DNA from: Spirochaetaceae bacterium
GTDB lineage: Bacteria > Spirochaetota > Spirochaetia > SZUA-6 > RPPD01
Direction of reading: 5' to 3'
DNA: 5,028 nt
NCBI GenBank assembly: GCA_003818675.1
Contig: RPPD01000208.1
Coordinates: forward strand, 1-5,028
Shown here: in pieces, positions 1-5,028 of the stretch
Position numbering within the stretch: the first letter of the stretch is position 1
Layout: every line of letters begins with the position of its first letter
Program-made: the position numbers and the translations under genes
The notes under the pieces: model-generated
What the model saw: the letters and a program-made list of their open reading frames with translations, nothing else
The model's database searches: none
Told to the model about the DNA's origin: nothing

Positions 1-344
1 ATTTAACAGAATTGCCAGTATAAATGCCAGCACAATCTGGAGAGTCACTCCTGTAAGGGTATAATACACTGTCACCAAAACTGATTGCCAGAACACCGGA
101 TCATTCGAAAACATCTGGGTATAATTTTCGAATCCAATAAACTCGGGAGGTGCGAGCATATTCCATTTGGTGAAACTGACAATCAGGCTCAGTCCCATTG
201 GAAAGGCAACCCACAATATCAAGCCTAAAGTCAAAGGAGTGATAAGGATCCATCCCCAAAAATTATGGTGCCTGGTCAGAAATCCTTTTTTATTTTGGAG
301 ATTACACCAAGTTCCGGAGAAATGGGTTTTCCCGATAGTCTCAT
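1..344 (-). CDS. Sugar ABC transporter permease (MalF/UgpA type), partial, with a frameshift near its start
   Basis: This is the N-terminal part of an inner-membrane permease of a carbohydrate ABC importer. The gene runs off the left edge. From 285 down to 1 one frame is open for 95 codons. It begins GFLTRHHNFWGW and continues with a first membrane helix (ILITPLTLGLILW), a short periplasmic stretch with the typical F-x-G-F-E-N-Y motif, and a second helix near the edge. This order matches MalF/UgpA proteins. That frame has no ATG upstream. The best start is ATG at 344, with AAAGG 9 bases before it. It gives MRLSGKPISPELGVISKIKK and then stops at 278-276. A -1 shift at 285-291 joins the two into a normal-looking N-terminus. 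The neighbouring binding-protein gene is decayed, so a disabling one-base loss is likely; recoding or a sequence error is possible. The permease identity is firm, but whether the gene is intact is not. Confidence 0.75.
285..291 (-). other. A AAA AAG slippery heptamer in the permease gene
   Basis: On the minus strand, six A residues followed by GG are read from ATG 344 as ..A AAA AAG, the phase used for -1 slippage in bacterial dnaX. Slipping back one base continues into GGA TTT CTG, which is the permease frame. Without slippage a TGA follows two codons later. I saw no convincing upstream Shine-Dalgarno stimulator and no strong downstream hairpin. The site could therefore equally be a homopolymer that lost one A. 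Confidence 0.4.
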
Positions 345-353
345 CACTCCCAT

Positions 354-358
354 CCTTT
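354..358 (-). promoter_or_regulatory. Ribosome binding site of the permease
   Basis: AAAGG on the minus strand lies 9 bases before ATG 344. It favours 344 over the ATG at 353, which it touches. The choice matters because this start frame reaches the permease body only through the A-run. Confidence 0.45.
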
Positions 359-369
359 GAAATAAATAA

Positions 370-403
370 CCTGGAGTTTGCCTGATAAAAGCCAAACTCC
401 AGG
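370..403 (-). terminator. Stem-loop terminator or attenuator between binding-protein remnant and permease
   Basis: A perfect 11-bp inverted repeat (370-380 CCTGGAGTTTG and 393-403 CAAACTCCAGG) encloses a 12-base loop. On the minus strand the stem is followed by TTATTTATTT, a U-rich tail typical of intrinsic termination. It lies 24 bases after the remnant's stop and about 25 bases before the permease start. Such hairpins are known after the binding-protein gene of sugar ABC operons, where they lower expression of downstream permease genes. The structure is read directly from sequence; its use as an attenuator rather than a full terminator is inferred. Confidence 0.75.
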
Positions 404-427
404 ATTATCACTATATGTTTTATCCAA

Positions 428-1144
428 TTACCACCATGTTCCTACGAGAAATTTTTGTTTATCCACAATCACTCTTGCATTTTTCATGGCCTGCTCGGCT
501 GACAGGGTCCCGTTCCAGACCTTTTCCAGTTGCGGCGCAACAGCTTCATTCCACATTTGTAAAAAATTCTTTACAGGGGCTGACCTGTCAACCTGGGCGA
601 TCTTCATGGAATCAACAACGACTCCTTCGCACCACTGATATACATCTGTGCCGGCTTCTTGAATATCGGAAGGGCCCCGACACCAAGCGGAAAGTTCATC
701 TTTGCGAGATCCAGAAGCTCCCACTGTCCTGTAAAATAAAATCCCAACTGGCCGTTTGCCAGCATGGTAGGAGGAGAAACGCCCGCTCCGGCCGTTGTGG
801 AAGGATCCGTACAGGGCATTACATGCTCTTTGTTGATCAAATCAGACAGTTTTTGAAGAACCTCAATCCGGCAATTGGTTGGCCTGGGCCAAAGCTCTCA
901 TTTTGGAAGCGTATTCCACGCCTGAAATATCTCCGGGGATATACATGGGCACTGCCTTGATCCCGGAATTCGCTTTTTCAAATGCATCCAATGCAGCCTC
1001 AATTGCTGTATCCTCAGCAGGGCTGCCCCAGTAACAAATAGTCATTGTAATTTCTTCTGTAGGTGCTTGCCCGCATGAATGAAATACGCTGACAGAGAGC
1101 AGAACGATAGAAAAAAACAATAAGAATTTTCCAAGTCCTTTCAT
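428..1144 (-). pseudogene. Decayed family 1 extracellular solute-binding lipoprotein (sugar ABC transporter)
   Basis: This is a remnant of the periplasmic, lipid-anchored sugar receptor that would feed the adjacent permease. Three pieces in different frames follow each other in family order. Piece 1 (1144-863) has a lipoprotein signal with a cysteine in V-F-H-S-C-G, then ITMTICYWGSP and a segment ending ALAQANQLPD, where homologues continue PDV. Piece 2 (864 to about 604) resembles the middle to late part of the family, with DLINKEHVMP and LANGQLGFYFTGQWEL followed by GVGALPIFKK. Piece 3 (about 660-428) is a typical C-terminus, VWNGTLSAEQAMKN, ending at TAA. The total of about 239 codons falls short of the usual 400-440. 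Most of the loss is at the first joint near 863, with probably more near 610-660. The strong ribosome binding site and signal peptide survive. Family identity is secure; the exact breakpoints are not. Confidence 0.82.
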
Positions 1145-1302
1145 AAAAATCCTCCTCTTTAAGGTTTTTTATCATTAACAAGATATGTTTATAATATTTA
1201 TTTTATGTTGGACTTTTACCTAAATTTTGATAATTAGTGACCAATCACGACCTGATGATATATATATTTTCTGACGAATGGCCAATTTTGAAGCCGATGC
1301 AA
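1145..1302. other. AT-rich intergenic leader of the former ABC operon
   Basis: 158 bases separate the cyclase stop from the binding-protein start, both on the minus strand. No gene or clear terminator for the cyclase was found. A weak minus-strand promoter can be drawn with -35 TTGGCC (1280-1285), a 17-base gap and -10 TATATC (1257-1262). The several AT-rich -10-like strings nearer 1190 have no good -35 partner. A short inverted repeat, GTGA-N4-TCAC, lies at 1237-1248. Promoter placement here is low confidence. Confidence 0.3.
1151..1159 (-). promoter_or_regulatory. Strong ribosome binding site of the binding-protein remnant
   Basis: AAGAGGAGG on the minus strand lies 6 bases before ATG 1144. 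It confirms that start. It is the strongest ribosome binding site in the window and contrasts with the missing sites before the adenylate cyclase and radA. Confidence 0.8.
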
Positions 1303-2388
1303 TCAACCTGTCTGTATGCGGCTCAAATGTTCAAACACCTCATAGACTGTATCTTCAACATCACGGCCGCGCAGGCGTTCCCGTCGCATGAATTTCTCAG
1401 GAATCCTGATGCCCGCACGCCTGAGCGTGAAGTCTGAAACCATGATACCGCCAGCTGATGCTATGGTCTCAAGCCTGCTCGCTATGTTGACGGTATCACC
1501 GATCAATGTGTTGTCAAAGCGATGGTTCCCGCCCACGTTTCCCCGGATTACCGTGCCAGTGTGTATCCCGATCCTGAATTGCACGACAGGAAGGCCGGAA
1601 GCAGCCCTTTTGTCATTCATGTCCGCAAGTTCCCGCTGGAGGCGCACCATGCTCATCACAGCGGCAGATGCATCCTTGTACACTGCAAAGAATGCGTCGC
1701 CTATGAACTTGTCTATGTCCCCACAAGACTCATAGATTATTTTGGAAGCAATGCTGAAAACTGCATTCAGCGTTTCGATCACATCGCGGGGTTTCATATG
1801 CTGGGCAATTGTTGAAAAACCCTTGATATCTGCAAAGACCAGGGTCAATTCTGTTTCCTCCTCCGGGATGGCAATCTTCTGCAGATGTGCGTAGGCTTTG
1901 GCGATGTCCCATATGGTCTTGGGAATGTAGTCTTTGATGAGATCCACCAGAATGAAGTCATGTATTGCCGCTTCCTGCAGTTCACCGATCTGTTTCTGTT
2001 GGTCTTCATTATAGAAAAAAGTTGTGACAAGGGGTCTGGCAAGAATTGGGAGAAGCGATGACAGTTCATCGCGCTTTACGACATTGTTTATTCCTGCCTG
2101 ATAAGCGCGTGTCCGGGTTTCCATGTCTGTGTTGTCTACCACCATTATGACGGGCACATGCCTGAAAACCTCGTCCTGTTTCATGCCCGATAGATAATCA
2201 AAAACTCCGGGAATCGCCATATCGGCAACCACAAGGCACACCGGAGTTGCAATAAGAACCTCCTCGACCTCAGGCATTGATGTCACCCGCCTTGCCCTGG
2301 GATTACAGTCCAGGTCTCGTGACAATGCAAGAGACACCAGGTCAGGACACAAATCAGGATCACCTATGGAAAGGATCTCGTAAGCCAT
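1303..2388 (-). CDS. Receiver-like domain fused to class III adenylate cyclase
   Basis: A 361-residue cytoplasmic protein with no membrane segment, predicted to make cAMP from ATP. Residues 1-125 look like a response-regulator receiver: D56 in VVADMAIPG sits at the phosphoacceptor position and K105 at the conserved lysine. The switch Thr/Ser is V84, and the N-terminal acidic pair is only partly kept (D10, D12), so phosphorylation may be weak or absent. Residues about 130-178 form a helical linker with the DYIPKTIWD pattern common before these cyclases. Residues 180-352 are the catalytic domain. It has metal Asp D187 (FADIKGFS) and D231 (KFIGD), adenine-contact K227 and T294, and transition-state N301 and R305 (VNIASR). 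Threonine at 294 marks the class IIIb type and favours ATP over GTP. ATG 2388 is chosen because an extended -10 promoter ends 6 bases before it; no Shine-Dalgarno is present. It is divergent from radA. The domain call is firm; the input signal is unknown. Confidence 0.9.
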   Translation of the reverse strand: MAYEILSIGDPDLCPDLVSLALSRDLDCNPRARRVTSMPEVEEVLIATPVCLVVADMAIPGVFDYLSGMKQDEVFRHVPVIMVVDNTDMETRTRAYQAGINNVVKRDELSSLLPILARPLVTTFFYNEDQQKQIGELQEAAIHDFILVDLIKDYIPKTIWDIAKAYAHLQKIAIPEEETELTLVFADIKGFSTIAQHMKPRDVIETLNAVFSIASKIIYESCGDIDKFIGDAFFAVYKDASAAVMSMVRLQRELADMNDKRAASGLPVVQFRIGIHTGTVIRGNVGGNHRFDNTLIGDTVNIASRLETIASAGGIMVSDFTLRRAGIRIPEKFMRRERLRGRDVEDTVYEVFEHLSRIQTG

Positions 2389-2394
2389 ATTACA

Positions 2395-2422
2395 ATCATA
2401 TCATAAACGGGCGGCCTTGCAA
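2395..2422 (-). promoter_or_regulatory. Adenylate cyclase promoter, probably giving a leaderless mRNA
   Basis: On the minus strand, -35 TTGCAA (2417-2422) and an extended -10 TGA-TATGAT (2395-2403, hexamer 2395-2400) are 16 bases apart. Transcription would start about 7 bases on, at the A of ATG 2388. No ribosome binding site lies before that codon, which agrees with a leaderless message. Confidence 0.55.
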
Positions 2423-2424
2423 GG
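2415..2424. promoter_or_regulatory. Palindrome CCTTGCAAGG at the shared -35 of two divergent promoters
   Basis: A perfect 10-bp palindrome sits in the middle of the 66-bp gap between the cyclase and radA. Its core TTGCAA reads the same on both strands and can serve as -35 for both genes. A regulator or polymerase bound here would affect both at once. The palindrome is seen directly; any protein binding is inferred. Confidence 0.4.
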
Positions 2425-2446
2425 TTTTCATTATTGTCCCTATACT
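2417..2446 (+). promoter_or_regulatory. radA promoter, near-leaderless
   Basis: -35 TTGCAA (2417-2422), an 18-base gap and -10 TATACT (2441-2446, five of six to consensus) point to a start near 2453-2455, at or just before the radA ATG. No purine-rich ribosome binding site precedes ATG 2455 or ATG 2449. The -35 is the same six bases used by the divergent cyclase promoter. Confidence 0.5.
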
Positions 2447-2454
2447 CTATGACG

Positions 2455-3870
2455 ATGGCAGATAAAACAATATACACCTGCAGCGAGTGCGGACATACAG
2501 AGCCAAAATGGCTCGGACGCTGTCCTGATTGCAGCAACTGGAATACATTTGTAGAATCCACAAACCGCTTAAAAAAGAACGTAACTGCGGCAAGGACCGG
2601 TAATGCTCATGGCAGATCAGTTCCAGTCGCAATTCCCTTGCACAAAATAGAATCAACGCAGGCTTTACGCATGGACTCTGGCATACAGGAACTTAATCGT
2701 GTCCTGGGTGGCGGAGGTGGCGGAGGTGGCGAACCCGGGTCAGCAGGTATTATGCGCGGCGCGAGCGTGCTTGTGGCGGGCGAGCCGGGCATCGGCAAAT
2801 CCACACTCATGCTCATGATCGCTTCACACGCAGATACAAAAGGCCGCGTGCTCTATGTCACTGGCGAGGAATCACCTGAACAAATCGCCATGCGCGCCAG
2901 GCGTACAGGCACACAAAGCACCCAGATTGAAATTCTTGCTGAAACGGATGTGGATTCCGTCATTACTGCGCTTGATACAATGAAGCCTTCTATTGTGATT
3001 GTGGATTCCATACAGACTCTTAAAAAATCAGAACTCGGCATGGTCGCGGGAACAGTGAATCAAATGAAATTCTGCGCACAGGAGCTCATTGACTGGACAA
3101 AGCTTCACAACACAGCGCTGTTTCTTGTTGGGCATGTTACAAAAGAGGGCCTGATCGCCGGTCCAAAGGTAATTGAACACATGGTGGACACAGTGCTCCA
3201 GTTTGAACAGGCAGACCAGGACCTGCGTTTCCTGCGCTCTTCCAAGAATCGCTTCGGTTCTGTTGATGAAATAGGAATATTCCGCATGGAAGAGAACGGA
3301 TTGGTGCAGCCAGATGACACTGAATCCCTTTTCCTTGAAAAGCGGCAATCAGATCTTCCTGCAGGGATTGTGGTTGCACCAATATACGAGGGCTCACGCG
3401 TGATTCTTCTTGAAATACAAAGCCTGGTTGTACCTGTCAGGGGCGGTACTTCACGCGTCTACTCGGATCGTATTGACGCACGCGTTGTCTGGAAAGCGCA
3501 GGCAGTGCTGGAAAAACATTGCTCACTTGATTTTAACAGTTATGACATGTATGTAAATGTGGCTGGCGGACTGTCCATACGAGAAGTGGGAATAGAACTG
3601 CCGCTCGTGCTTTCGCTCTTTTCAGCGCGAACCGGGGTGGCATTTCCATCACATGCGGCTGTTACAGGAGAGGTGAGCCTTGCAGGTGAAATCAGGAATG
3701 TCAGGCATCTGGAAAAGCGGATAAAAACAGCAAGGGAACTGGGCTTTTCCCTGATGGTGGGTCCTCTGGCAGGCACCCAGGTTGCAAGCCGTGAACTAAA
3801 ATATGAAGGTGTATCAAATGTGCAGGAAGCGGTAAAAAAAGCATTTTCAGGTCACTGTACTAATCAATAA
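2455..3870 (+). CDS. radA: DNA repair protein RadA (Sms), branch-migration ATPase
   Basis: RadA is a RecA-like hexameric helicase that extends recombination joints and helps process branched DNA in the cytoplasm. The 471 residues show all family parts in order. There is a zinc finger at C9-x2-C12 and C23-x2-C26, with KWLGRCPDC. Walker A is GEPGIGKST at 109-117 and Walker B is VIVDS with D184. The RadA signature KNRFG is at 264-268. A C-terminal Lon-like domain (about 310-465) includes GGLSIRE and VTGEVSLAGEIR; in RadA this domain is a scaffold and not a protease. ATG 2455 (MADKTIYTC) is preferred over TTG 2434 and ATG 2449 because it matches family N-termini and lies at the predicted transcript start. 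Before Walker A the usual three glycines are expanded to eight (85-92), followed by EPGSAG, about 11 residues more than typical. The stop overlaps the convergent cyclase gene. Identity is very secure. Confidence 0.97.
   Translation: MADKTIYTCSECGHTEPKWLGRCPDCSNWNTFVESTNRLKKNVTAARTGNAHGRSVPVAIPLHKIESTQALRMDSGIQELNRVLGGGGGGGGEPGSAGIMRGASVLVAGEPGIGKSTLMLMIASHADTKGRVLYVTGEESPEQIAMRARRTGTQSTQIEILAETDVDSVITALDTMKPSIVIVDSIQTLKKSELGMVAGTVNQMKFCAQELIDWTKLHNTALFLVGHVTKEGLIAGPKVIEHMVDTVLQFEQADQDLRFLRSSKNRFGSVDEIGIFRMEENGLVQPDDTESLFLEKRQSDLPAGIVVAPIYEGSRVILLEIQSLVVPVRGGTSRVYSDRIDARVVWKAQAVLEKHCSLDFNSYDMYVNVAGGLSIREVGIELPLVLSLFSARTGVAFPSHAAVTGEVSLAGEIRNVRHLEKRIKTARELGFSLMVGPLAGTQVASRELKYEGVSNVQEAVKKAFSGHCTNQ
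2707..2730 (+). repeat. 9-bp tandem repeat coding octaglycine in radA
   Basis: The unit GGTGGCGGA repeats about 2.7 times and encodes Gly 85-92, just before the Walker A loop. Copy changes would add or remove three glycines without breaking the frame. The repeat most likely arose by slippage at the conserved GGG of the family's VLGGG motif. Confidence 0.85.
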
Positions 3871-5003
3871 AGTTTTTCATAAATTGCTATCTGGTCGCGA
3901 CCATGTTCCTTGACCCAGTAGAGCGCTTTGTCCGCTCGATGTATAACCTCTTCCTTGGACTGGTCATCCGGATGAAACTCCGAGACTCCAATTGATACTG
4001 AAACGCCAAACTCCTCGCCTGCCGGACCGCGGAAGCGCCTTTCCTTAAGTGCTTTTGTAAATCTGAGTGCCGGACCCAATGCATTATTCACGTTTGTGGA
4101 CGGGAAAATGCCTATGAACTCCTCGCCTCCGAACCTTCCCAGAACGTCTGACTCGCGGAAAATAGAGTTATCCCGCAGGAGTTCGCCAATGGCTTTGAGC
4201 ACCTCGTCACCCACCAGGTGTCCATAGGTGTCATTGATTGTCTTGAAGTTGTCTACATCTATCATCATCACGGAAAAAACACCGATATGATCCAGTATTT
4301 CTCCGATGGGCTCGTTATCATATTTCTGCTTGAGGTTCAGGATTTGAGGATTCCCCTCTTCCTGGATCACCGTCGATATTCTCCAGAGGTCCCTGACCGT
4401 CCGCTTTGATTCCTTCTCAAGAAATTCAAACATCGCCTGCCTGTTGTAAAGGCTGGTGAGGCTGTCAGTCTTGTTCTTCCACTCCAGCTCCTGGTTTAAA
4501 AGCTCTATCTCATCCTTCTTTTTCCTGAGGAGTTCCGAAGTGACGATGTGGTCAAACGAATGAGTTATGTAATCCAGGAGACGCGAGGAAAGGACACACT
4601 CGTTGAAGAGTTTAAAGACATATAGAATGAAGTTATGGGAAAGTACCTCTACATTAAGATTTTTTTGAATGTAAAAACAATGTTTTTTCCCGAGGATAAT
4701 GTCATCGTCTTTTATAAAATCCATGGAGGGAAGGAGTGCCAATATGTTGGTAAACAAGTGGTTGTAGACGGTGCGCATGTGCTCATGGATTTCTTTCCGG
4801 TCTTTTTCATACAGATCACCAGCACAGGCAATAAAGAGATTGCCCAGGTCAAATTCCTTGAGTTTTGCCTTGAAGTCCTCGCTTCTGAACTCTGTATAGG
4901 AGATGAAATCCACGGTAAAAGGTGCGTCCTTTTTCACGCGGTCAAAGAGGTTCTTGTACTCCTCAAGCTGGTCGAGAATAATGTACAGATTCTTTGCAAT
5001 CAT
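3864..5003 (-). CDS. Diguanylate cyclase (GGDEF domain) with unrecognised N-terminal region
   Basis: A 379-residue soluble protein expected to make c-di-GMP from two GTP. Residues 1-155 match no domain I can name; alternating strand-like and helical stretches leave a degenerate receiver possible. Residues about 155-180 are a charged, probably coiled-coil linker, a usual dimerisation element before GGDEF. The catalytic domain starts at D180 (DSLTSLYNR). It has metal-binding D249 in MIDVDNFK, GTP-contact N257 and D266, the signature GGEEF at 292-296, and the late motif ADKALYWVKEHGRD. An RxxD inhibitory site (R283, D286) lies five residues before GGEEF, so product inhibition is expected. D180 and D249 are 69 residues apart, against about 35 in PleD; this implies an insertion of about 34 residues near 200-238. 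ATG 5003 has TAAGG 9 bases upstream, but the frame stays open to the window edge, so a longer N-terminus cannot be excluded. It is convergent with radA, overlapping by 7 bp. Confidence 0.92.
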   Translation of the reverse strand: MIAKNLYIILDQLEEYKNLFDRVKKDAPFTVDFISYTEFRSEDFKAKLKEFDLGNLFIACAGDLYEKDRKEIHEHMRTVYNHLFTNILALLPSMDFIKDDDIILGKKHCFYIQKNLNVEVLSHNFILYVFKLFNECVLSSRLLDYITHSFDHIVTSELLRKKKDEIELLNQELEWKNKTDSLTSLYNRQAMFEFLEKESKRTVRDLWRISTVIQEEGNPQILNLKQKYDNEPIGEILDHIGVFSVMMIDVDNFKTINDTYGHLVGDEVLKAIGELLRDNSIFRESDVLGRFGGEEFIGIFPSTNVNNALGPALRFTKALKERRFRGPAGEEFGVSVSIGVSEFHPDDQSKEEVIHRADKALYWVKEHGRDQIAIYEKLY

Positions 5004-5028
5004 GGGATTTGGCCTTATTTCGGTTTTG

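Noticed and set aside
415..960. 181-codon plus-strand open frame
   Set aside because: It is antisense to the binding-protein remnant, whose three minus-strand pieces show clear family motifs. The plus-strand translation resembles nothing and has no convincing start signal.
1237..1248. CRP-like site GTGA-N4-TCAC upstream of the sugar operon, tempting next to an adenylate cyclase
   Set aside because: CRP sites need a 6-base gap (TGTGA-N6-TCACA). Here the gap is 4 and the outer bases do not match. With a 4-bp arm it may well be chance.
1256..1268. Short AT dinucleotide run as a regulatory repeat
   Set aside because: It is only a few copies in an AT-rich gap, which is within chance expectation.
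1237..1302. Intrinsic terminator for the cyclase gene
   Set aside because: No stem longer than 4 bp followed by a T-run was found downstream of the stop at 1303.
2434..2454. Longer RadA N-terminus from TTG 2434 or ATG 2449
   Set aside because: The extra residues do not match RadA N-termini, no ribosome binding site supports them, and the -10 box TATACT overlaps this stretch.
2707..2730. Repeat as a phase-variation switch
   Set aside because: The unit is 9 bp, so copy changes keep the reading frame and would alter length but not switch the gene off.
3385..3850. Active Lon-type protease domain in RadA
   Set aside because: The Lon-like fold is present in all RadA proteins, but the Ser-Lys catalytic motif of Lon (PKDGPSAG type) is not seen here.

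Overview
The window most likely comes from a bacterial chromosome of moderate GC. Class III cyclase, RadA and diguanylate cyclase genes sit beside a decaying sugar ABC-transporter locus. A loose lipobox (V-F-H-S-C) on the solute-binding protein remnant, and the cyclase architecture, suggest a spirochaete. That is an impression from family resemblance and cannot be proved from this sequence.

Layout. Minus strand, 1-344: the N-terminal part of a MalF/UgpA-type sugar permease, running off the left edge. Its membrane body is joined to its best start only by a -1 shift at an A AAA AAG heptamer. Minus strand, 370-403: a strong stem-loop with a U-rich tail. Minus strand, about 428-1144: a family 1 solute-binding lipoprotein gene broken into three frames, with roughly 190 codons missing. 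1145-1302 is AT-rich and non-coding apart from a strong ribosome binding site. Minus strand, 1303-2388: a receiver-like domain fused to a class IIIb adenylate cyclase with all six catalytic residues. 2389-2454 is a 66-bp divergent promoter region. Plus strand, 2455-3870: radA, with an unusual octaglycine insertion. Minus strand, 3864-5003: an active-looking diguanylate cyclase with a canonical I-site, an unrecognised N-terminal region and an insertion inside the GGDEF fold. It overlaps the end of radA by 7 bp.

Function. The right two thirds put a recombination-repair ATPase between genes for two nucleotide second messengers, cAMP and c-di-GMP. The cyclase and radA are divergent and probably both leaderless. 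Their predicted promoters share one palindromic -35 element. The left third looks like a carbohydrate uptake operon that has lost its binding protein and perhaps its permease. No complete new system, CRISPR array, RNA gene or mobile element was seen. The points most worth checking are the shared leaderless promoter, the permease frameshift site and the insertions in RadA and the GGDEF protein.
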